5,381 nucleotides of DNA from Leptolyngbya sp. SIO4C5 (GTDB lineage: Bacteria > Cyanobacteriota > Cyanobacteriia > Phormidesmidales > Phormidesmidaceae), in the NCBI GenBank assembly GCA_010671965.1, contig JAAHIC010000357.1, forward strand, positions 1 to 5,381. The letters run 5' to 3'. The notes beneath the pieces were generated by a model that was given only the letters and a program-made list of their open reading frames with translations, searched no databases and had not been told where the DNA came from. The position numbers and the translations under genes are program-made. This document shows, one piece after another, positions 1 to 5,241 of this stretch (within the stretch, counting starts at the first letter, position 1; every line of letters starts with the position of its first letter).

Positions 1-1
1 T

Positions 2-78
2 CATGGGGCGAGATAATAAAGATGAAATTGTCGGCCTTAACAATGCCGACAATTTCATCTTTATTATCTCGCCCCATG
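2..78. repeat. Perfect 34-bp inverted repeat at left contig end
   Basis: Positions 2-35 are the exact reverse complement of 45-78, with a 9-nt loop (36-44). Pairing fails at 1/79 and 36/44. The right arm is the authentic one: it encodes ADNFIFIISPHA, matching AHNFLFILAPHA of TIR3. The left arm is its codon-by-codon reverse complement and encodes residues unlike a TIR domain. This fits a fold-back chimera at a contig end. A natural palindrome inside a conserved coding domain is much less likely. Confidence 0.93.
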
Positions 79-3000
79 CGGTCAACTCGGCCTACTGCAG
101 GTTAGAGATTGATCTGGCCTTAAAGCATCACAAGCGGATTATTCCGCTGCTGCACGTCGAAGAAATCAGCCGCGAAATCTGGCAGCAGCGACATCCTCAA
201 GGGAGTGAGGCCGACTGGCAGGCTTATACCGAAAAGGGATTGCACGCTAGCTTCACCAACCTGCATCCCGCCATTAGCAAAATCAACTGGATCTACTTTC
301 GTGAGGGGGTTGATGATTTTGAGCAAGCGCTAGACGGACTGCTCAAAATCATTCAGCGCCATCGCTACTACGTGAGCCAGCACACTGTTTTGCTCAGTCA
401 GGCGATCGCCTGGCAGCGGCAGCAGCGACAGATGACCTATCTGCTAGCGGCTGAAGAGCTACAGTCGGCAGCAGACTGGCTGCACGTACGCTTTCAAAAT
501 GAGCAGCCGCCCTGTTCCCCCACGGAGCTGCACTGCGAGTTTATTACCGAAAGTCTGAAAGCGGCCAGCGACGGCATGACTCAGGTGTTTCTCTCCTATA
601 GCGAAGAAGACCGAGCGATCGCAGAGCAAATCCGCCGCCTGCTGGTTCGGACGGGTATTACTGTCTGGCTAGATAAGAAAGACATTAAAACGGCTGAAGA
701 CTTTCAAAAAGCGATTTATCGCGGGATTGAGCGGGCAGACAATATCGTCTACTTGCTCTCGCCGAACTCGCTGCGGTCTACCTATTGCCAGCAAGAGCTG
801 GCCTACGCCCGCACTCACAATAAGCGAATCATGCCGCTGCTGATACGCGAGACGGATCTAGCTCAGGTACCCACAGAGCTGCAGCTCTTACAGTTTATTG
901 ACTTCACCCAGTTCCAAGCGGATGGAGCCGCCGCCCCCGACGAGCTGCTGCGCACCCTGGGGGAAGATGCCGCCTACTACGCTCAGCATAAGCGGCTGCT
1001 GGTGGAAGCCTTGGCCTGGGAGCGCCAAAATCGACCCAAAAATCTTGTCCTGCGGGGAGGCGAATTTGCGATCGCCGAGGAGTGGCTAGCCCAAAGCCAG
1101 CGTGAGGAGAAGCAGCCCCCTGCCACCGACCTGCACCGGGCTTACATCCTGGCGAGCCAGGAGATGAACCAGTATTTTGATGCCTTTATCTCCTACGGGC
1201 GGGCTGATAGCAAAGCCTTTGCCACTGAGCTACACGATCGCCTGACAGCGATGGGCTTTCGCATCTGGTTTGACCAAAATGACATTCCTCTGGGCGTGGA
1301 CTATCAGGATCAAATCGATGACGGCATCGACAAGGCCCACAATTTTCTGTTTATCCTGGCTCCCCATGCAGTTAACTCCCCCTACTGCGCCAAAGAAGTC
1401 AACCTAGCGCTCAAACGCAACAAGCGGGTGGTGCCGCTGCTGCAGGTGGAGCAAATTTCCAAAGATACCTGGAAGCAGCGCAATCCCAGCGGTATGGACG
1501 CTGCCTGGGTCAGCTATCAGGAGAAAGGGCTGCACTCCATCTTTCCGAATATGCATCCAGAAATTAGCAAAATCAACTGGATCTATTTTCGGGCGGAGGA
1601 TGACTTTGAACAGGCGCTAGCCGGTTTGGTTGGCCTATTTCACCGCCACGAAGCCTACGTCCACCAGCATACCGACCTGCTTGCTAAGGCGCTGATTTGG
1701 GAGCGGCACCAATATCAGTCCCAGTATTTACTAATTGGTGAGGAGCGGAAAGCGGCTGAGGAATGGCTGAGCCAGCGCTGGCAAAACCAACAGCCGCCCT
1801 GCCTGCCGACTGACCTGCACTGCGAGTTTATTACCACCAGCATCAAGTACGCCGAAAACTTGATGGCGCAGGTGTTTCTCTCTTCTGCTGAAGCGGTTGT
1901 GGAGAAGGCTATTGAGCAGGCCAGCGATCGCTCGGCGCTGCCAAGCGAGACGGCTGAGCAAAAAATCTATCGCAGTCTGATTCGCGCTGGATTCACCGTT
2001 TGGAATCGGCGGTTGGATGTGGTTTCGGGTGAGAACGTGCAGACCGCCATTCTGCGCGGCATTGCCGAAGCCGATAACTTTGTCTTTCTGCTGTCAAATG
2101 CCTCACTTCGCTCCGAGACCTGTCGGCAGGAGCTAGCCTATGCGATTGAGCTGAACAAGCGGATTATCCCGGTACTGGCGCGGCGCATAGCGGCAGAAGT
2201 CTTGCCACCAGAGCTGGCCCATCTACAGGTGATTGACCTGACTGACAATCAGAATGAGTCAGACTATCTAGACGATGAAAACCAGCTACTCAAAACTCTC
2301 AAGCAGGAAGCCGACTACCACCGCCTGCACAAGCTGCTGCTGGCTCAGGCCCAAAAATGGCAGCAGCAAAAGCAGAATCCCAGTATTTTGCTGCGCGGTC
2401 AGACTCTTCAGCGATACATATCCTGGTTAAAGCTGGCTCAAGGGCGCGATCGCTATCGGCCCACTCAGCTCCAGATCGAGTTTGTCGAGGCCAGTCGCCA
2501 GCAGCCACCCGACATCACGATTGATGTTTTCATCGCCCACTCTCTGGTGGATGCCGATTTCGTGCGGCGTTTGAATGACACGCTGCAGGTGCAGGGTAAG
2601 TCTACCTACTTTGAACAAGACTTGCAGACAGAAGCCAGCGAGCAGCAAAGGCTGCAGCAGGCGATCGCCAATGCCGAAAATTTTCTCTTTGTGCTGTCCC
2701 CCAGTTCGGCTAAAGAGCCGGACTCCCTACAGCAGCTTCGTCAAGCCAAAGCGCTCAATAAGCGCATCATCACCGTTGTTTACCGAACCGTGCTGCGCAC
2801 CAATTTACCGGCTGAGCTGCAGGGAGCGACTCAGATTGATTTTCGCCAGCAGCAAGGAGACTTTTTGACCCAGTTTGGTGAACTCTACCGCACCTTGGAG
2901 AGCGATCCAGAGCATGTCAGAACCCATACGCGGCTGCTGGTAAAAGCCAAAGAGTGGGAGCAGTCTAACTACGACGACAGCTTCTTGCTGCGCGGCAAAG

Positions 3001-4358
3001 ATTTGGCCGCCGCCACGGCTTGGCTAGCTCAGACAGCGGCTAAAGTCCCCCGGCCAACCGACCTGCAGCGCGCTTATCTGCAGACCAGCCGGGAGCTCCC
3101 CTTCCGCAAAATTAAGGGACGTTCAGTGGCTCTAGCCAGCGCTGCTTCCACTTTCTTAGTGCTGATAGCCCGGATTTTGGGGCTGATACAGGGGGCCGAA
3201 CTGGCCGCCTATGACTATTTGCTGAAACAGCGTCCGAGCGAGGCGCAAGACGATCGCTTTTTGATTGTGGAAGTGGACGAGGAAAGCGGGTCTTGGCTGC
3301 GATCGCGGCTGATTGAGGGCACCTACGAGCCCAGTATCGGCACCATTCCCGAGCAGGCCCTAGAGGAGGCGATCGCCACCCTATCAGCCTATGAACCCAG
3401 AGTGATTGGTCTAGACTTCTACCGCGATTTTCCGGCTGAGGCGGTGGTTGAAGCGCGGCTGCGGCAAACGCCGAATCTAGTCGGTCTGTGCAAGCTGAGT
3501 ACGCCAGAAGAGGACGGTGTCCCGCAGATTGACATCCCGGCGGCTCAAACTGGATTTAATGACTTCGTCGATAACGTCAACGTCCAGTTCATTCGGCGGC
3601 ACCTTTTGATGCACCCTGCAGATCCCATTTTCTGCCCCACCAGCCAGGCTTTTAGCCTGCTGATTGCCAAAGAATATTTAGCGGCGGAAGGGATTACCGT
3701 CAACACTGAGCCAATCAACAATCCCGATGGCAGTCAGGATTACGAGCCGATTCAACTGGGCAATGTCACTGTGCCTGAGCTCAAAGTGGGATCAGGCCCG
3801 TTCTACCTCGATCCAAACCAGCTCAATGGCTATCAAACGCTGCTTAATTTTCGGGCTTATCGCGGTGAGCTAGACCGATTTGCGCCACAAATCACCCTGG
3901 AGCGTCTGCTGACCGAAACCTCTGAAAAAGTCCTAGACGAGATGATCCGCGATCGCATCATCATCATGGGCTACACCGACAAAACCGATCGCAACGCTGA
4001 CACCTGGGACACGCCCTACAGCGAAGATATTCCTGGGGCAATGATGCAGGCTCAGATGGCAAGTCAGCTAATCAGCGCCGCCCTAGACGATCGCCCCCTG
4101 ATTCGCTGGTGGTCCTTCTGGGGGGAAGTGCTGTGGATTGCGGGCTGGTCAACCATAGGCGGGCTAATTTTTTGGCGGCTTGTGCGGCCTGGGCGGCTAG
4201 CCCTGGCAAGCGTTGGGGCACTGATAGTTCTCTACGGAGTCTGCTACTGGATGCTCGTGGGGCCAGCCTTCTGGGTATCATTAGTGCCTCCTGCGATCGC
4301 TTTTGGTCTGACAGGATTGAGCGTAGCGGTATTAAGTACTCGCTTGCGGCATATATAA
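3..4358 (+). CDS. Five-TIR, CHASE2 membrane receptor-like protein, 5'-truncated
   Basis: A single uninterrupted frame ending in TAA. In window numbering (residue n begins at nt 3n) the order is: partial TIR1 (about 12-117), TIR2 (193-318), TIR3 (389-545), TIR4 (622-765) and TIR5 (837-965). Each is followed by a similar linker of about 70 residues. Then come a membrane helix (about 1041-1062), a CHASE2 domain (about 1063-1365) and three C-terminal helices. TIR domains are known NAD-cleaving or protein-interaction modules; CHASE2 is an extracytoplasmic sensor domain. The combination suggests a membrane sensor with a cytoplasmic TIR output, but the ligand and reaction are unknown. The ATG at 3 is not a credible start: it lies in the outer arm of a perfect fold-back, has no upstream sequence, and would remove the first half of TIR1. 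The true gene begins left of the window. It is followed after 74 nt by a DUF928 gene on the same strand. Domain calls come from motif recognition, not a search. Confidence 0.9.
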   Translation: MGRDNKDEIVGLNNADNFIFIISPHAVNSAYCRLEIDLALKHHKRIIPLLHVEEISREIWQQRHPQGSEADWQAYTEKGLHASFTNLHPAISKINWIYFREGVDDFEQALDGLLKIIQRHRYYVSQHTVLLSQAIAWQRQQRQMTYLLAAEELQSAADWLHVRFQNEQPPCSPTELHCEFITESLKAASDGMTQVFLSYSEEDRAIAEQIRRLLVRTGITVWLDKKDIKTAEDFQKAIYRGIERADNIVYLLSPNSLRSTYCQQELAYARTHNKRIMPLLIRETDLAQVPTELQLLQFIDFTQFQADGAAAPDELLRTLGEDAAYYAQHKRLLVEALAWERQNRPKNLVLRGGEFAIAEEWLAQSQREEKQPPATDLHRAYILASQEMNQYFDAFISYGRADSKAFATELHDRLTAMGFRIWFDQNDIPLGVDYQDQIDDGIDKAHNFLFILAPHAVNSPYCAKEVNLALKRNKRVVPLLQVEQISKDTWKQRNPSGMDAAWVSYQEKGLHSIFPNMHPEISKINWIYFRAEDDFEQALAGLVGLFHRHEAYVHQHTDLLAKALIWERHQYQSQYLLIGEERKAAEEWLSQRWQNQQPPCLPTDLHCEFITTSIKYAENLMAQVFLSSAEAVVEKAIEQASDRSALPSETAEQKIYRSLIRAGFTVWNRRLDVVSGENVQTAILRGIAEADNFVFLLSNASLRSETCRQELAYAIELNKRIIPVLARRIAAEVLPPELAHLQVIDLTDNQNESDYLDDENQLLKTLKQEADYHRLHKLLLAQAQKWQQQKQNPSILLRGQTLQRYISWLKLAQGRDRYRPTQLQIEFVEASRQQPPDITIDVFIAHSLVDADFVRRLNDTLQVQGKSTYFEQDLQTEASEQQRLQQAIANAENFLFVLSPSSAKEPDSLQQLRQAKALNKRIITVVYRTVLRTNLPAELQGATQIDFRQQQGDFLTQFGELYRTLESDPEHVRTHTRLLVKAKEWEQSNYDDSFLLRGKDLAAATAWLAQTAAKVPRPTDLQRAYLQTSRELPFRKIKGRSVALASAASTFLVLIARILGLIQGAELAAYDYLLKQRPSEAQDDRFLIVEVDEESGSWLRSRLIEGTYEPSIGTIPEQALEEAIATLSAYEPRVIGLDFYRDFPAEAVVEARLRQTPNLVGLCKLSTPEEDGVPQIDIPAAQTGFNDFVDNVNVQFIRRHLLMHPADPIFCPTSQAFSLLIAKEYLAAEGITVNTEPINNPDGSQDYEPIQLGNVTVPELKVGSGPFYLDPNQLNGYQTLLNFRAYRGELDRFAPQITLERLLTETSEKVLDEMIRDRIIIMGYTDKTDRNADTWDTPYSEDIPGAMMQAQMASQLISAALDDRPLIRWWSFWGEVLWIAGWSTIGGLIFWRLVRPGRLALASVGALIVLYGVCYWMLVGPAFWVSLVPPAIAFGLTGLSVAVLSTRLRHI
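36..1163 (+). repeat. Two-TIR module, copy 1 (TIR1-TIR2), 5' part missing
   Basis: This segment encodes TIR1 (type A) and TIR2 (type B) with their linkers. TIR1 aligns with TIR3 at a constant offset of 430 residues from E35/E465 through the INWIYF motif (94-99), with about 60% identity counted by eye. The offset then becomes 429 because of one single-residue indel. Linker 1 and linker 3 share PPC-x-PT-x-LHCEFIT. TIR2 shares the LAYA, NKRI and P-x-EL features with TIR4. The left end is lost at the contig edge. Confidence 0.8.
1164..2510 (+). repeat. Two-TIR module, copy 2 (TIR3-TIR4)
   Basis: Second copy of the A-B module. TIR3 carries the same extra segment as TIR1 (about residues 484-529, from ISKDTW to INWIYF), which TIR2, TIR4 and TIR5 lack. 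TIR4 pairs with TIR2 but has about 16 extra residues between strand A and the conserved Trp: F625 to W667 is 42 residues, against 26 for F196 to W222 in TIR2. Nucleotide similarity is still visible, for example the INWIY codons near 282 and 1572 differ at one synonymous site. The duplication is therefore diverged but recognisable. Confidence 0.8.
3123..4355 (+). other. CHASE2 sensor domain flanked by membrane helices
   Basis: A hydrophobic helix (about residues 1041-1062) is preceded by the basic stretch FRKIKGR. CHASE2 hallmarks follow in order: ELAAYDYLLK, FLIVEVDEES, PRVIGLDFYRDFP (ending near 1144), Cys1163 and Cys1211 (the second in CPTS), DTPYS (1336-1340), the PGAMMQAQM segment (1344-1352) and RPLIRWW. 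Three hydrophobic helices follow at about 1374-1394, 1400-1418 and 1421-1445. Basic residues lie in the loop RLVRPGR and at the C-terminus (TRLRHI). By the positive-inside rule this puts the TIR array, that loop and the C-terminus in the cytoplasm, and CHASE2 in the periplasm. The two Cys could form a disulfide. There is no output domain after the last helix, so the TIR array is the only visible output. Confidence 0.87.
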
Positions 4359-4359
4359 A
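4332..4359 (+). promoter_or_regulatory. Weak candidate promoter upstream of the DUF928 gene
   Basis: TATAAA (4354-4359) resembles a -10 box in five of six positions. TTAAGT (4332-4337) is a poor -35 match (three of six) with 16-bp spacing. The element overlaps the last codons and stop of the TIR-CHASE2 gene. It could give the DUF928 gene some independent transcription, but such AT-rich matches are common by chance and read-through from upstream is equally plausible. Confidence 0.2.
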
Positions 4360-4403
4360 TCGGGAATCCTCAATTAGAAATACGTAGACTAGAAGTAAGA
4401 CTT

Positions 4404-4421
4404 TTTATCAGGTTTATCAGG
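4404..4421 (+). repeat. Perfect tandem 9-bp repeat in the DUF928 leader
   Basis: TTTATCAGG occurs twice head to tail (4404-4412 and 4413-4421), just before the start codon. The second copy supplies the first bases of the ribosome binding site. The first copy holds a similar AGG but is too far upstream to serve this ATG. It may be simple slippage. Confidence 0.85.
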
Positions 4422-4424
4422 GAG
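4419..4424 (+). promoter_or_regulatory. Ribosome binding site of the DUF928 gene
   Basis: AGGGAG lies 8 nt upstream of the ATG at 4433. This is good Shine-Dalgarno complementarity and spacing, and it supports that start, which also opens directly into a signal peptide. Confidence 0.75.
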
Positions 4425-4432
4425 CTTGAATC

Positions 4433-5236
4433 ATGGTTCGCTTCAAAAAGCCGTCTCAGAAGTTAGGACTCAGGCTCATCGCAACCCTATTGTTGGCGAC
4501 AGCGGTACCTGCGATCGCACCGCCCAGCGCTGAAGCCGTAGACGTGGTTGGACGGATCCGGCAGATCTTTGGTGGTGGTAATCAGCAGGGCGGGGCGACG
4601 GGGCGATCGCGGGGCGGCGCCATTCGGGACGAATACTGCATCTTCAACAATGCTGAGCGCGATCCGATTGGACGCACCGCCGAAAATCTGGTTGCCCTGC
4701 TGCCAACTGTCAATATCGGCCAAACCACTAAAACTTATCCTACCTTTTGGTTTTATGTCCCTATTGGCCGTAGTGCTGATGCTAACCACGCTCAGTTTGA
4801 TTTGCTAGATGGGGATACGTTAGAGCCTGTCTTTGAGCGTCCGGTTCATTTTGAGCTGCCCTCCAGCCCAGGAATTGTCGGCATTTCGCTGCCAGAGAGC
4901 GGCCCGCCGCTCCAGGTTGACAAACACTATATTTGGTTTTTCTCAGTGGAATGCAGTGAGACGGATGCTTCTCGCAATCCGGTGGTGTTTGGCGAAATTG
5001 AGCGAGTAGCCCCCACTGCTGAACTGGCTCAGCGCCTAGCGACCACGCCCGATCAGGATTTCTACAGCGTTTATGCCGAGTTCGATCTGGTTTACGAAAT
5101 GCTGACCTCTCTAGTCGAATTCCGCAGTGCCCATCCAGAAGCCTGGCAGGCCGTTTTAGAAGTGAATGAGCTAGAGGCCGTTAATAGTGAGCAAGTGCAG
5201 CTCCTCGTGCCTCACACCGTGGCTACCGAACATTAG
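4433..5236 (+). CDS. Exported DUF928 family protein
   Basis: A 267-residue protein of unknown biochemical function. The N-terminus is a classical signal peptide: basic residues to about R14, a hydrophobic core (about 15-29), and SAEA before V36, giving likely cleavage after A35. A Gly/Arg-rich spacer (about 47-62) follows. The remainder reads as the cyanobacterial DUF928 domain: YPTFWFYVP, a strand-rich middle with FELPSSPGI and GISLP, HYIWFFSVEC, then VFGEIERV and a helical C-terminal part. C69 and C174 are the only cysteines and could form a disulfide after export. The start is supported by AGGGAG 8 nt upstream. It lies 74 nt downstream of the TIR-CHASE2 gene on the same strand with no terminator-like hairpin between, so co-transcription is likely. 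From memory, DUF928 genes are often found beside CHASE2 genes in cyanobacteria. A role as envelope partner of the CHASE2 domain is inference. Confidence 0.88.
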   Translation: MVRFKKPSQKLGLRLIATLLLATAVPAIAPPSAEAVDVVGRIRQIFGGGNQQGGATGRSRGGAIRDEYCIFNNAERDPIGRTAENLVALLPTVNIGQTTKTYPTFWFYVPIGRSADANHAQFDLLDGDTLEPVFERPVHFELPSSPGIVGISLPESGPPLQVDKHYIWFFSVECSETDASRNPVVFGEIERVAPTAELAQRLATTPDQDFYSVYAEFDLVYEMLTSLVEFRSAHPEAWQAVLEVNELEAVNSEQVQLLVPHTVATEH

Positions 5237-5241
5237 AGCGG

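Larger units (their letters stand above)
36..3111 (+). other. Array of five TIR domains with alternating linkers
   Basis: The TIR strand A motif is readable as QVFLSYSEED (TIR2, residue 194 on), DAFISYGRAD (TIR3, 393 on), QVFLSS (TIR4, 623 on) and DVFIAHS (TIR5, 841 on). TIR1 lacks this half because the contig ends inside it. The helix motif C-x-x-E, whose Glu is the catalytic residue in NADase TIR domains such as SARM1 and plant TIRs, is present as C32/E35, C262/E265, C462/E465 and C707/E710. In TIR5 the aligned residues are S908/Q911. The linkers follow the pattern H-x3-LL-x2-A-x2-W ... WL ... PT-x-L ... S, with anchor His at 127, 329, 556, 776 and 975. From memory, the same linker follows TIR domains in other cyanobacterial TIR and STAND proteins. 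Boundaries are approximate. Confidence 0.88.
402..4610. repeat. HIP1 octamers (GCGATCGC), 12 dispersed copies
   Basis: Copies were read at 402, 615, 1068, 1924, 2446, 2661, 3299, 3369, 3949, 4293, 4511 and 4603. All lie inside the two plus-strand genes. HIP1 is the highly iterated palindrome of many cyanobacterial genomes, so this is the strongest single clue to the host. The even spread through both genes suggests long residence in such a genome. Confidence 0.9.

Noticed and set aside
120..326. Minus-strand open frame opposite TIR1
   Set aside because: It is antisense to strongly conserved TIR codons, shows no recognisable protein motif, and its frame is open only as a shadow of the real gene.
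576..578. Internal ATG before TIR2 as an alternative start of the big gene
   Set aside because: No Shine-Dalgarno sequence precedes it, and the upstream TIR1 and linker coding sequence is clearly conserved and in frame.
1731..2648. Three minus-strand open frames opposite TIR4 and TIR5
   Set aside because: All are antisense to conserved TIR and linker coding sequence and encode arginine- and alanine-rich sequence without domain features.
2575..2868. Plus-strand open frame of 97 codons in another frame
   Set aside because: Alternative-frame reading of TIR5, whose own frame has clear homology; no separate ribosome binding site or motif.
4072..4387. Overlapping open frames on both strands over the C-terminal membrane helices
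   Set aside because: Shadows of the CHASE2 membrane segment, where the true frame gives hydrophobic helices and correct charge distribution.
4487..4808. Open frames on both strands inside the DUF928 gene
   Set aside because: The DUF928 frame has a signal peptide, a ribosome binding site and family motifs; the overlapping frames have none.
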